52,998 bases of DNA from the NCBI GenBank assembly GCA_030692565.1, contig JAUYAO010000023.1, forward strand, positions 1 to 52,998, in the 5' to 3' direction. Both the position numbers and the translations under genes were made by a program. This document shows positions 34,817 to 43,377 of the stretch, piece after piece. The notes beneath the pieces are model-generated. The model searched no databases. It had not been told where the DNA came from and worked only from the letters and a program-made list of their open reading frames with translations. Within the stretch, counting starts at the first letter, position 1. Each line of letters opens with the position of its first letter. Origin of the DNA: Nitrospira sp. (GTDB lineage Bacteria > Nitrospirota > Nitrospiria > Nitrospirales > Nitrospiraceae).

Positions 34817-35466
34817 GACACCGCCGCCTTCTTCCGAATCACCAGCACCCCGTCGCGGATCGTCACCAACACCGCCGTCACGCGGGGATCGCCGGCCACC
34901 GTCCGATTCAGTTCCTGGATCGCCGCCGTTTTCTCATCGGGCGGCGGCTGCTTCAGCACCTCGCCGTCCCACAGCACATTGTCGATCAGAATGACGCCGG
35001 CGGGCGACAACAGATCGAGCGCCCGGCGATAGTAGTTCAGGTAGTTGACCTTGTCGGCATCGATAAAAATGACATCGAACGGTCCGCTCAGCTCCCGCAT
35101 GGTCTCCAGGGCTGGTCCAAGGCAGATCTCGATCTTCTTGCCGTGCGGGCTGTTGGCGAAATGCTTTCGTCCCAATGTCGCCGAAGATGCGTCGATCTCG
35201 CAGGTGATCACGCGCCCGTCATCGGGGAGCGCCTCGGCAAAACAGAGCGCGCTGTAGCCTGTGAACATGCCGATCTCCAGCACCCGCGTCGCCCCGACCA
35301 GCTGCGCCATCATTTTGAGAAACGCCCCTTCCAGCGGCCCGACGAGCATCTGCGCATACTCCATGGTTCGCTGGGTCTCCTCGCGGAGGGCACGGGCCAC
35401 GTCGGATTCCAGCATGGAATGCGCCTGCGCATAGGCCTCGATCTCAGGGGCGACCAACGTCTTCAT
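34813..35466 (-). CDS. Class I O-methyltransferase (CCoAOMT-like)
   Basis: A 217-residue SAM-dependent enzyme of methyltransferase family 3. The SAM-binding motif is VLEIGMFTGYSALCFAEALP, followed by VITCEIDA, FDVIFIDADKVNYLNYY and GVILIDNVLWDGEV, which also carry the metal-binding aspartates of catechol-type O-methyltransferases. The substrate is probably a small catechol or similar phenol. It is coupled to a DMT exporter. Confidence 0.9.
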   Translation of the reverse strand: MKTLVAPEIEAYAQAHSMLESDVARALREETQRTMEYAQMLVGPLEGAFLKMMAQLVGATRVLEIGMFTGYSALCFAEALPDDGRVITCEIDASSATLGRKHFANSPHGKKIEICLGPALETMRELSGPFDVIFIDADKVNYLNYYRRALDLLSPAGVILIDNVLWDGEVLKQPPPDEKTAAIQELNRTVAGDPRVTAVLVTIRDGVLVIRKKAAVS

Positions 35467-35569
35467 TCGCGATCCTTCCGCATCCTGTCGGCATCATTTG
35501 AAAAACCCTGCCCGCCTTGCGTAGACTGGCTGAAGAATCGAGATCTTAGCATACGCGAGGAGGCCGGAC

Positions 35570-37102
35570 GTGAAGACTGTTGCGACGCTTGCACCACTGA
35601 CAACCAAGCTGCTGGAAATCACCAGAATCAACAGCGCCGCATCCGTCTTGTCATGGGATCAGGAAACGCACATGCCGGCCGGCGGCGGGGAAGCGCGCGC
35701 GGAACAGATCGCCGTGCTCCAAGGCATCGCCCATGACAAACTCGTCTCCCCGGACGTCGAGCGGTTCCTCGCCGCCACCGTCGATCCGACGACGGGACAG
35801 GCCATCGATCAACCGGGCGATCTGTGGGACGAACCCTCGCGCTCGCTGCTGCGGGAAATCTGGCGGGACTTCAGCCGGGCAAAAAAGCTCCCCTCCGATT
35901 TTGTGGTCCGGCTCAGCCGGGAAACCTCTCTGGCGCAGCAGGTCTGGGCCGAGGCCAAAGAGCAGAACAACTTTCGCCAGTTTCTCCCCAACCTCCGCAC
36001 GGTACTCGCGCTCAAACGGGAAGAGGCTGAATACCTCGGGTACAAGACCTCCCCCTACGATGCGCTGCTGGACGTCTACGAACCAGGGTCCACCATCGCC
36101 ACGCTCCGGCCGTTGTTTGCGCAGATGAAAGCGCGACTCGTGCCGCTGCTCAAGCGCGTGACCCAGAGCCCGAATCAGATCGACGACAGCATCCTCCGGC
36201 ATTCGTACGATCAGGCCCGGCAGCTGGAATTCGGCCGGCTTGTGCTGATCGCCATGGGCTATGATTTTGAGCGCGGACGGCTGGACCTCTCCGCCCATCC
36301 GTTCACGACATCGTTCCATCCGACCGACGTGCGCGTGACCACGCGCGTCCATGAGCACGAACTGCAATCCTGCCTCTTCAGTTGCATTCACGAGGGCGGC
36401 CATGGCCTCTACGATCAGGGACTCGACCAGCGCTACTTCGGCACGCCGCTCGGAGAATCCGTGTCGCTCGGCATCCATGAGAGCCAGTCGCGCATGTGGG
36501 AAAACTGCGTGGGGCGCTCGCGGGCCTTCTGGCAATTCTTTTACCCGATCCTGCAACAGACGTTTCACCACCAATTGCGCGGCATCGATCTGGAGCACTT
36601 CTATGCCGCCATCAATTGCGTGAAGCCCTCCTTCATCCGCGTCGAGGCCGACGAGCTGACCTACAATCTGCACATCATGCTGCGCTTCGAAATCGAGCAG
36701 GATCTCATCGAAGGCCGGACACAACCGGACGATCTGCCCGGCATCTGGGATCAGAAGATGCAGGACTATCTCGGCATCACGCCCCCGACTGATGCCGAAG
36801 GCGTGTTGCAAGACGTGCATTGGTCGTTCGGCGCCTTCGGCTACTTCCCGACCTATACGCTGGGCAACCTCTATTCGGTCCAGTTCTTCGAACAGGCCAA
36901 GCTGGAGATTCCCTACCTGGACGATGAAATCGCGGCCGGCCAATTGCTGGTACTGCGCCGCTGGCTGGAGCAAAAGATCCATCGCTGGGGCCGCACGTTC
37001 ACCCCGGACCACCTCGCCCAGCGCGTGACAGGGAAAAGCATCAACCCGGAGCCCTTCCTGACCTACCTCGAAAAGAAATACGGCGAGCTCTACAAACTGT
37101 AA
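35570..37102 (+). CDS. Metallocarboxypeptidase, M32 (Taq) family
   Basis: A 510-residue cytosolic zinc carboxypeptidase. The HExxH-type motif is H274-E275-G-G-H278 (IHEGGHGLYDQG), followed by the family blocks GESVSLGIHESQSRMWEN and ADELTYNLHIMLRFE; HPFTTSFHPTDVRVTTR precedes the active site, and LSWDQETHMPAG near the N-terminus is diagnostic. It trims C-terminal residues from peptides. The start is a GTG at 35570, after a GAGGAGG at good distance. The length is typical for M32. It is a single gene. Confidence 0.95.
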   Translation: MKTVATLAPLTTKLLEITRINSAASVLSWDQETHMPAGGGEARAEQIAVLQGIAHDKLVSPDVERFLAATVDPTTGQAIDQPGDLWDEPSRSLLREIWRDFSRAKKLPSDFVVRLSRETSLAQQVWAEAKEQNNFRQFLPNLRTVLALKREEAEYLGYKTSPYDALLDVYEPGSTIATLRPLFAQMKARLVPLLKRVTQSPNQIDDSILRHSYDQARQLEFGRLVLIAMGYDFERGRLDLSAHPFTTSFHPTDVRVTTRVHEHELQSCLFSCIHEGGHGLYDQGLDQRYFGTPLGESVSLGIHESQSRMWENCVGRSRAFWQFFYPILQQTFHHQLRGIDLEHFYAAINCVKPSFIRVEADELTYNLHIMLRFEIEQDLIEGRTQPDDLPGIWDQKMQDYLGITPPTDAEGVLQDVHWSFGAFGYFPTYTLGNLYSVQFFEQAKLEIPYLDDEIAAGQLLVLRRWLEQKIHRWGRTFTPDHLAQRVTGKSINPEPFLTYLEKKYGELYKL

Positions 37103-37316
37103 CATCCATCCGCCACCGACAGCGCCGACGACAATTGGCTCTACGCCAAAAGACCCTATCGCCCGGGTTGATAAATGGCTACCCTCCGCCTACGTGAGTT
37201 TCGTGATGTCCGTCATGGCCGGATGGCACAATAGAAGGCGCACGATGCCCCTCCAGGCCGGAGAAGAGCGCATTGGCGTACCTCCACCCATTTACTAAAT
37301 CGGCAGGAACCATTGC

Positions 37317-37730
37317 ATGCCCACGATTCTGCTTATTAGTGACGATGCCACCTTCCGAAACTCACTCCGCCAATCCATTGGGCAGGACGGAGCCGCCGTG
37401 CTCGGCGTCCCGAACACCCGAGCGATCCTCAGCCAACCGGGAGCGCGACAAGTGTCGGGGTACGACCTCATTGTCGCAGAGGTCCTCTCAACCGATCATG
37501 ACGGACTCTCCCGGCTGGTCCTGTTCCGCAATCTGCACCCCAACACACCCTTCATCGCCGTGACGCGCGAAGACCAGGGAGCGGGGCTGGCCTATGGCGG
37601 AGCTGCCGCACGAGCCTTGCGCGCCTGGCACGTCCCGGTCACCGCGGACTCGCTCACCGAACTGACTGATACGGCTCTGCGCGCACTCAATGGCGACACC
37701 CCGCCCACGACAGCAGCCCACGCCTATTGA
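37317..37730 (+). CDS. Receiver-like protein with Glu at the phospho-Asp position
   Basis: A 137-residue protein with receiver-domain features (PTILLISDDATFRNSL, acidic pair D9-D10), but the phosphoacceptor position is E55 (LIVAEVLS) and the usual lysine near the end is not present. Glutamate there often imitates the phosphorylated form, so the protein may be locked in an active conformation. No output domain is present, and no kinase lies nearby. AGGAA precedes the ATG. It could also be an unrelated Rossmann-like protein, but the overall strand-helix pattern favours a receiver. Confidence 0.6.
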   Translation: MPTILLISDDATFRNSLRQSIGQDGAAVLGVPNTRAILSQPGARQVSGYDLIVAEVLSTDHDGLSRLVLFRNLHPNTPFIAVTREDQGAGLAYGGAAARALRAWHVPVTADSLTELTDTALRALNGDTPPTTAAHAY

Positions 37731-37771
37731 GCCACGTTCGAGCGGACAGCATCCCATTCATTCGCCCTCCA

Positions 37772-37805
37772 CTCCATAACGGAACTGCCTATAGGCGTTA
37801 TGGAG
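37772..37805. terminator. Hairpin between convergent genes
   Basis: Perfect 10-bp arms CTCCATAACG (37772-37781) and CGTTATGGAG (37796-37805) with a 14-base loop containing GCCTATAGGC-type sequence. It lies between a plus-strand and a minus-strand gene end. Confidence 0.55.
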
Positions 37806-37820
37806 CAGACCGCAAATGAA

Positions 37821-38384
37821 CTAATACCCCATCGCGAGGTTGAGCTTGGACAGGATGGCGGGCGAGAGCGTGAATTCCGCCTGCACCTCGATGCGATGCG
37901 GAACCAGCAGTGTGGTGTGGAAGACAATGTCGCGTATGGGAATCTTGAACTCGGGATCTTGAGGGGTACTCAGTTCGACGGCCTCGACGGAATTCGTGAT
38001 GGCGCCGCTGTCCTGCGGACCATAGGTCGTCATGACCGCATCGATGATCTCCTTCACTTTTTCATTGGGCTCCACGCCTTCGATGCCTTTCAGCAAGAGC
38101 GGTATGGCTTCCTCTTTTGCCTGATCGGACAGGGTGAAATTTTCGACCCGCTCTTTCCGGCGCAGTGACATCAGGTCGTTGTCGAGATCCTTACTGAAGG
38201 CGCCGTATGCGAATCTGAAAAACTCGAAATGGAACCCCTTGAAGCCTTTCCCGAACGTCTGGAGTTCGCAGAGAAACCCTAACTGCTGCAACTTGACGTC
38301 ACTCAGCAGTCCGTGCGGTTCGGCAAGATACAGCACATACAGCAGCAGCGCTCGATCCACCGTAATCTGATTCGGCTTTCTCAT
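37821..38384 (-). CDS. Hypothetical protein, possibly Panacea/SocA-like
   Basis: A 187-residue soluble protein. The first half (RALLLYVLYLAEPHGLLSDVKLQQLGFLCELQ, then FHFEFFRFAYGAFSKDLDNDLMSL) resembles the helical K-x-x-K-L-x-x-x...F-x-x...YGPFS arrangement of Panacea/SocA or YwgA-like domains, which occur as antitoxin or adaptor proteins. The second half is not recognised. No toxin gene is adjacent, so a toxin-antitoxin role is not supported. It may be a general adaptor; confidence in the family is low, in the gene high. Confidence 0.55.
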   Translation of the reverse strand: MRKPNQITVDRALLLYVLYLAEPHGLLSDVKLQQLGFLCELQTFGKGFKGFHFEFFRFAYGAFSKDLDNDLMSLRRKERVENFTLSDQAKEEAIPLLLKGIEGVEPNEKVKEIIDAVMTTYGPQDSGAITNSVEAVELSTPQDPEFKIPIRDIVFHTTLLVPHRIEVQAEFTLSPAILSKLNLAMGY

Positions 38385-38469
38385 CGATGGTCTCCGTTTA
38401 TCCTCGAATGATCGAACTATAGACAGCCTGCTGGAGCAGCGTCAAACCCATCCGCTCGCCATTTCCCCC

Positions 38470-38498
38470 TTGACCCACCGCCGGCTTTGGTCTTTAAT
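38470..38498 (+). promoter_or_regulatory. Promoter of the fur-like gene
   Basis: TTGACC (38470-38475), 17-bp spacer, TTTAAT (38493-38498). AGGAGGG follows at 38511, about 13 bp before the ATG. Confidence 0.5.
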
Positions 38499-38530
38499 GT
38501 CTCTCCTTACAGGAGGGTCGGCCGGACTCT

Positions 38531-38962
38531 ATGCCCAAACATGTGAAAGAGATGGAAGCGCTGAAAGCGCACCTCGGCAAACACCAGCTGAAGTACACGC
38601 GCCAGCGCGAACTCATTCTTGACGCGTTCCTCCAGCAGGAACACATCACCGCCGAAGAGATGTATCACCAACTGGCGAAGAAAGACCCGCACCTGGGGCT
38701 CGCCACCATCTACCGGACGCTCAACCTGTTTTGCGAAGCCGGGCTGGCGCAAGCCCGGCATTTCGGCACGCAAACGCAATATGACAACATTTCCCACAAG
38801 GGTCATCACGACCATCTGATTTGCACCGACTGCGGCAAAATCGTGGAGTTTGAAAACTGCGAGATCGAAAAGCTTCAGCAGGAAGTCGCCACCCGGAACG
38901 GCTTCACCATTTCCACTCACCGCCTTGAACTCTACGGCCTCTGCGGACGCTGTCGTCATTGA
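38531..38962 (+). CDS. fur: Fur family transcriptional regulator
   Basis: A 143-residue metal-dependent repressor with an N-terminal winged helix (YTRQRELILDAFLQQEHITAEEMYHQL, then GLATIYRTLNLF) and a C-terminal dimerisation domain carrying the metal sites (HHDHLICTDCGK and CGRC). Both CxxC pairs of the structural zinc site are present. It is encoded immediately upstream of a ferric-ion ABC transporter and a TonB system, so Fur (iron) is more likely than PerR or Zur. The -35 box of the next promoter overlaps its stop codon. Confidence 0.92.
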   Translation: MPKHVKEMEALKAHLGKHQLKYTRQRELILDAFLQQEHITAEEMYHQLAKKDPHLGLATIYRTLNLFCEAGLAQARHFGTQTQYDNISHKGHHDHLICTDCGKIVEFENCEIEKLQQEVATRNGFTISTHRLELYGLCGRCRH

Positions 38963-38987
38963 CCCCTGCCGTTTTTTTTGCTATCTT
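38959..38987 (+). promoter_or_regulatory. Promoter of the ferric-ion ABC transporter operon
   Basis: TTGACC (38959-38964), 17-bp spacer, TATCTT (38982-38987). The palindrome at 38989-39005 begins two bases after the -10 box, where bound repressor would block transcription. Confidence 0.5.
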
Positions 38988-38988
38988 A

Positions 38989-39005
38989 TTGAGACGATTT
39001 ATCAA
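38989..39005. promoter_or_regulatory. Putative Fur box 1
   Basis: TTGAGACGATTTATCAA, an imperfect palindrome overlapping the transporter transcription start. It shares the ends TTGAGA and TTATCAA with the site at 42903-42919 upstream of exbB. Spacing and A/T content resemble Fur operators. Confidence 0.5.
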
Positions 39006-39032
39006 TTTCAATTGCGAGGCAGACCGCGCATT

Positions 39033-40100
39033 ATGGCTACTTTTCTAACACGATTTTACTCGTCCATGACCTCGCTTCACCATCGCCACATGCCGGCCCT
39101 GCTGCTGATCCTCATCACATTCTGCGCACTGTCCTTTCCGCTCACCGATTCGATTGCGGCCGACAAATTGGTCGTCTATTCAGGTCGGGCAGAGCGTTTA
39201 ATCAAGCCGGTGTTCGATGCGTTCACCGCGAAAACCGGCATCCAGGTGGATCTCCTGTCATCCGGCACTACAGAACTCGTCAACCGGCTGAAGGCGGAAG
39301 GCGATCGAACCCCCGCTGACCTCCTGTTGACCAATGATGCCGGAAGCCTTGAACTTGCACGCGTGGCCGGACTCTTGCGGCCGCTCAACATGCGCGAGGT
39401 CGAACGAGCCATTCCGTCCCAGTTCCGCGCCGCAGACAATAGCTGGGTGGGTCTCTCCGGCCGGTTTTGGATTATTGTGTACAACACGACGATGGTGAAG
39501 CCCGATCAGCTCAACTCCCTGCTCGACCTGGCGAATCCCCAATGGAAAGACAAGCTCGCAATCCCCAACTCCGGCAGTGAATATCTTCAGGCGGGCGTGT
39601 CGGTGATCCGCGCCGCTCACGGCGACGAGCGCACCAAGAAATTCCTGGAGGGCCTGCGGGATAACGCCGGCTCGCAGGTCTACCAGAAAAGCTCCCAGAT
39701 CGTGGATGCCGTGGCCAAAGGGCAGGTCGCCGTGGGCATCGTGAATCACTATTACGTGTACCGCCACCTCGCCACGCAGCCCGCCGCGCCGTTGGCCGTC
39801 ATCATGCCGGATCAAAAAGACGGCGGTATGGGCGCGATCATGAATGTGACAGGGATCGGCATCACCAAATCAAGCCTCCATGTCGACAATGCGAAGCTGC
39901 TGATCGAGTTTCTCGTCGCACAAGCCGGACAGAAGATGTTTGCCGATTTGGATAAGGAATATCCATTACATCCGGAAGTAAAGGCAGACCCGGCCCTGGT
40001 CGATCGAAAGAGCTTCCGCGCGGCCCTCGTCCCACTGACACGATTGGCTGAGCTCCGGGAACCGACTCTGACGCTCATCGAGCAAGTGGGCCTCCGCTAA
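39033..40100 (+). CDS. fbpA: Ferric-ion ABC transporter, substrate-binding protein
   Basis: A 355-residue periplasmic protein with a Sec signal (hydrophobic PALLLILITFCALSFPL; likely cleavage before ADKLVVYSG). The mature part matches class 2 iron-binding proteins of the FbpA/FutA type: LVVYSGRAERLIKPVFDAF at the start and GIVNHYYVYRH, which supplies the tyrosine pair that binds Fe3+. It hands ferric ion to the permease encoded next (15 bp later). The start is uncertain: ATG at 39033 has GAGG 13 bp upstream, and ATGs at 39066 and 39090 also keep the signal. Confidence 0.9.
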   Translation: MATFLTRFYSSMTSLHHRHMPALLLILITFCALSFPLTDSIAADKLVVYSGRAERLIKPVFDAFTAKTGIQVDLLSSGTTELVNRLKAEGDRTPADLLLTNDAGSLELARVAGLLRPLNMREVERAIPSQFRAADNSWVGLSGRFWIIVYNTTMVKPDQLNSLLDLANPQWKDKLAIPNSGSEYLQAGVSVIRAAHGDERTKKFLEGLRDNAGSQVYQKSSQIVDAVAKGQVAVGIVNHYYVYRHLATQPAAPLAVIMPDQKDGGMGAIMNVTGIGITKSSLHVDNAKLLIEFLVAQAGQKMFADLDKEYPLHPEVKADPALVDRKSFRAALVPLTRLAELREPTLTLIEQVGLR

Positions 40101-40115
40101 ATCACGAGGCCCGTT

Positions 40116-41699
40116 GTGACGACGTTTCGCCAGCAGCTCGCCTCTCCGCTGCAACTTGCCGCCATCGCCACCGCCGGGCTGATTCTGCTTCCGCTCGGCT
40201 ATGTCACCGTCCTTGCGCTCTCGGCTGACCCGGCGGTCTGGTCCCGCCTGTGGGCGACGAGAATTCCTGAGCTGCTGTTCAACACCGTCACCCTCGCAGG
40301 GGCGGTGGCCGTCCTCACATTGATCCTGGGCGTCTCCACGGCATGGCTGGTCGTTCGTTTCGATTTCCCGGGACGCCGCCTCTGGGAAGTCGCATTGATT
40401 CTTCCGCTCGCCATGCCGACATACGTCCTGGCCTACGTCTACACCTATCTTCTGGGATTCGGCGGACCGGTGGAACGCCTCTGGCAACTCTGGGCCGGGC
40501 CGCAAGCCCACATTGTGTCACCGCAAAGTTTTTGGGGCACGACCCTCGTGATGGCGCTCGACACCTTTCCCTTCGTCTATCTACTCACCCGGAGCGCGCT
40601 CTTAAGCCTGAATGTGTCGTTCGAGGAGGTATCGCGAGTCTGCGGAGTGTCCCGGCTCATGACGCTCTGGCGCGTGACCCTCCCCCTGATGCGCCCGTCG
40701 ATCGCCGCGGGAGTCGCGCTGGTCATTCTGTATGTGGTCTCGGATTTCGGCGCGGTGTCGCTGCTGCGCTACCAGACGCTGACTTACGCCGTCTTTCAAC
40801 AGATGACCGGACGGTCCGACAATACCGCCGCCAGCATTCTGAGTGTCTTGCTCGTCGTCCTGGCGCTGCTCTTTCTCGTCACCGAACGCTGGTTTCGCCA
40901 GCGCAGCCGCTTCTACCAGACCACCGGCCGCTATCGCCCGCCGCAGCGCGTGCGCTGCACCTGGATCGGCACGGCCTCGATCACTGCGGTCATGAGCCTG
41001 ATCGTCGCCATGTCCTTCGGCGTTCCCGCCTACCTGCTGATCACCTGGAGTCTCTCGCCGGAAGCGCAAGCGATCGTCGATAGCCGATTCTTTGGTTTTA
41101 TCTGGAACAGCGCCCTGTTGGCGGCGGCCGCCGCCACCGTCGGCGTGATCATCGGCCTGCCCTTGGCGTATTTGGCAAGCCGGCGCCCGACGGCTCTCAA
41201 TATCGGCTGTCTCCAAGCCGCCTATGCCGGCTATGTGCTCCCAGGGCCGGTCGCCGCGCTCGCGGTGCTCGTGCTCTGCCTGAAGATCGCCCCGGTGATG
41301 TACGGAACAATCCTCTTGTTGGTGATCGCCTATGTGATCCACTTTCTCCCCGCCGGGCTCCAATCGCTGGAACCGGCCCTGCAACAGATCACGCCGAATC
41401 TCGAAGAAGTCGCTCGCACGCTGGGGCTGGGCGTCCGCGACACCTGGCGCCGCGTGACGCTGCCGCTGGTGCGCAACGGGTTTGTCGTCGCCTGGGTGCT
41501 CATGTTTCTTCAGACCATGAAAGAACTGCCGGCGACGCTGCTCTTGCGCCCGGTCGGCTTCGATACCTTGGCCATTCGCGTCTGGCTGGAAGCGAGTGAG
41601 GAGTATTTCCAATTAGCGGCGCCGGCGGCGCTGCTCATCGTGCTATTGAGTCTGCCGGCCTTGTTCCTCTTGGTCTCAAAAGACTGGCGGGCCGCGTAA
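40116..41699 (+). CDS. fbpB: Ferric-ion ABC transporter, permease
   Basis: A 527-residue inner-membrane protein with about twelve helices in two repeated permease domains, the FbpB/SfuB layout. Each half carries the EAA loop that contacts the ATPase: EEVSRVCGVSRLMTLWRVTLPLMRPSI in the first and EEVARTLGLGVRDTWRRVTLPLV in the second. It starts with a GTG at 40116. It belongs to the fbpA-fbpB-fbpC operon with gaps of 15 and about 30 bp. Confidence 0.93.
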   Translation: MTTFRQQLASPLQLAAIATAGLILLPLGYVTVLALSADPAVWSRLWATRIPELLFNTVTLAGAVAVLTLILGVSTAWLVVRFDFPGRRLWEVALILPLAMPTYVLAYVYTYLLGFGGPVERLWQLWAGPQAHIVSPQSFWGTTLVMALDTFPFVYLLTRSALLSLNVSFEEVSRVCGVSRLMTLWRVTLPLMRPSIAAGVALVILYVVSDFGAVSLLRYQTLTYAVFQQMTGRSDNTAASILSVLLVVLALLFLVTERWFRQRSRFYQTTGRYRPPQRVRCTWIGTASITAVMSLIVAMSFGVPAYLLITWSLSPEAQAIVDSRFFGFIWNSALLAAAAATVGVIIGLPLAYLASRRPTALNIGCLQAAYAGYVLPGPVAALAVLVLCLKIAPVMYGTILLLVIAYVIHFLPAGLQSLEPALQQITPNLEEVARTLGLGVRDTWRRVTLPLVRNGFVVAWVLMFLQTMKELPATLLLRPVGFDTLAIRVWLEASEEYFQLAAPAALLIVLLSLPALFLLVSKDWRAA

Positions 41700-41731
41700 G
41701 TGACAGCGCCTCAACCGCAGCGGTGGATTGT

Positions 41732-42859
41732 ATGCACACTGAAACACATCACGTCGTGAACCAACCGGACCTCTACCAGCCCGCGTCCAATGTGCTGGAG
41801 CTGCGCGCCGTGGCCTGCGCCTATGAAACCGGACGCCCGGCGATCCGCAATATCTCCTTTGCCGCGCGCGAGGGAGAAATTCTCTGTCTGTTAGGCCCCT
41901 CCGGTTGCGGGAAGACCACGATCCTCCGGGCAATTGCCGGATTCGAACCGGTCCGGTCCGGCGAACTGTTTCTTTCCGGACGCCTGGTGTCAAATGCGAA
42001 TCTCACCGTCCCGACCGAAGAGCGGCGTGTCGGCATGGTCTTCCAGGAATATGCGCTGTTCCCCCATCTGCGCGTGGCGGACAACATCGCCTTCGGGCTC
42101 CAACACCTGTCGCGAGGCGACCGGAGGTGCCAGGTCCAAGAGATGCTCACACTCACCGGGCTTGAGGGATTTGATCGCCGCTATCCGCATGAACTGTCGG
42201 GCGGGCAACAGCAGCGCGTCGCGCTCGCCCGCGCACTCGTGCAGAATCCCGTCGTCCTCCTGCTGGATGAGCCCTTCAGCAATCTGGATCCCGACATGGC
42301 CGGCCGGATGCGCCAGGACCTGCATGCGCTGCTGCGGCGCACCAAGACCACGACCATCCTTGTCACGCACGATCACGAAGAAGCCTTTGCGATGGCCGAC
42401 CGGATCGCGGTCTTGAACCAGGGCGTATTGGAACAGATGGATACGCCGGAATTGATCTACCACATGCCGGCCAGCCCGTTCGTCGCGGACTTCGTGGGGC
42501 AGGCCGACTTCATCAGAGGCGAAATCCGTGACGGGATGATTCACACGGAGCTGGGCGAGTTTCCCAATACGCTTCCCGGCGAGGAAGGCACCGCCGTCGT
42601 CGTCATGATCAGACCGGACGATATCCACCTCTCGCCGGCCAAGGGGGCCGGTGCCCGCATTCAAGCGCGCCAGTTCCGGGGATCTGAAAACCTGTATACC
42701 GTCAGCCTTCCCTCGGGACAGATCGTTCACAGCAGCGAGGGCTCGACCAGTGTGTATCAGGAAGGGACCGCCGTAGAGCTGCAAATCCTAGCCACTCATA
42801 CAGTGGTATTCAAAGCGCCTTCCCAGCCAATCGCCGGAAAACCAAACGAAGCAGGTTGA
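41732..42859 (+). CDS. fbpC: Ferric-ion ABC transporter, ATPase
   Basis: A 375-residue ATPase of the FbpC/PotA type: Walker A GPSGCGKTT, Q-loop in GMVFQEYALFPHLRVADNIAFGL, signature LSGGQQQR, Walker B VVLLLDEPFSNLD and H-loop LVTHDHEEAFAMADRI, followed by a C-terminal TOBE regulatory domain (about 285-365, MIRPDDIHLSP). A GTG nine bases upstream (41723) is possible; I prefer the ATG at 41732 with GGTGG before it. It completes the ferric-ion importer. The exbB promoter follows 18 bp after its stop. Confidence 0.93.
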   Translation: MHTETHHVVNQPDLYQPASNVLELRAVACAYETGRPAIRNISFAAREGEILCLLGPSGCGKTTILRAIAGFEPVRSGELFLSGRLVSNANLTVPTEERRVGMVFQEYALFPHLRVADNIAFGLQHLSRGDRRCQVQEMLTLTGLEGFDRRYPHELSGGQQQRVALARALVQNPVVLLLDEPFSNLDPDMAGRMRQDLHALLRRTKTTTILVTHDHEEAFAMADRIAVLNQGVLEQMDTPELIYHMPASPFVADFVGQADFIRGEIRDGMIHTELGEFPNTLPGEEGTAVVVMIRPDDIHLSPAKGAGARIQARQFRGSENLYTVSLPSGQIVHSSEGSTSVYQEGTAVELQILATHTVVFKAPSQPIAGKPNEAG

Positions 42860-42876
42860 CCTCTGGAATTTTCCCA

Positions 42877-42906
42877 TTGACAACTTCGATTCGCGGATGG
42901 TATTGA
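42877..42906 (+). promoter_or_regulatory. Promoter of the exbB-exbD-tonB operon
   Basis: TTGACA (42877-42882), 18-bp spacer, TATTGA (42901-42906). The -10 region overlaps the putative Fur box at 42903-42919. Confidence 0.45.
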
Positions 42907-42919
42907 GAAACATTATCAA
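42903..42919. promoter_or_regulatory. Putative Fur box 2
   Basis: TTGAGAAACATTATCAA, a 17-bp imperfect palindrome sharing TTGAGA and TTATCAA with the site at 38989-39005. It overlaps the -10 box upstream of exbB, consistent with iron repression. Confidence 0.55.
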
Positions 42920-42945
42920 GAGATACTTCCTGGGGTGCTAGAGCC

Positions 42946-43377
42946 ATGGATGCGTTAAAAGAAATTGTCGACTACGGAGTGATCGGCTTGTTGCTGGCGC
43001 TGAGCGTCTGGGCCGTGGCTATCGCCGTGGAACGATGGCAGTTCTACAAGCGGGTCGACCTGGCGCAATATCCCAATCACCAACTGTTCGAGATCGCGTT
43101 GACGAGGCGTCTCGTTGTCATTGGGACTGTCGCTGCTAACGCCCCTTACATTGGCCTCCTTGGAACCGTCTTGGGAATCATGATGACGTTCCATACGATG
43201 GGAACCTCGAAAACCATTGCCGTCAGCTCCATCATGGTCGGATTGAGCCTCGCGTTAAAGGCCACGGCGGTTGGATTGCTGGTCGCAATCCCTTGTGTCG
43301 TAATGAACAACGCTCTTCGGCGGCGGGTCGCCGAGCTCATGACGCTTTATAGGTCCCAGCGCCAACATGAATCATGA
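42946..43377 (+). CDS. exbB: ExbB-type proton-channel subunit
   Basis: A 143-residue MotA/TolQ/ExbB family membrane protein with three helices: VIGLLLALSVWAVAIAVERW, APYIGLLGTVLGIMMTFH and ALKATAVGLLVAIPCVVM. The conserved PYIGLLGTVxGIM and ALxATAxGLxVAIP motifs are intact. It is the short form of ExbB (E. coli ExbB is about 240 residues), as found in some epsilonproteobacteria. With ExbD and TonB encoded next, it powers outer-membrane receptors with the proton gradient. It overlaps exbD by 11 bp. Confidence 0.93.
   Translation: MDALKEIVDYGVIGLLLALSVWAVAIAVERWQFYKRVDLAQYPNHQLFEIALTRRLVVIGTVAANAPYIGLLGTVLGIMMTFHTMGTSKTIAVSSIMVGLSLALKATAVGLLVAIPCVVMNNALRRRVAELMTLYRSQRQHES

Noticed and set aside
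35651-37105. 484-codon open frame on the minus strand across the M32 peptidase gene
   Set aside because: Antisense shadow; the plus-strand frame has the complete HEGGH enzyme.
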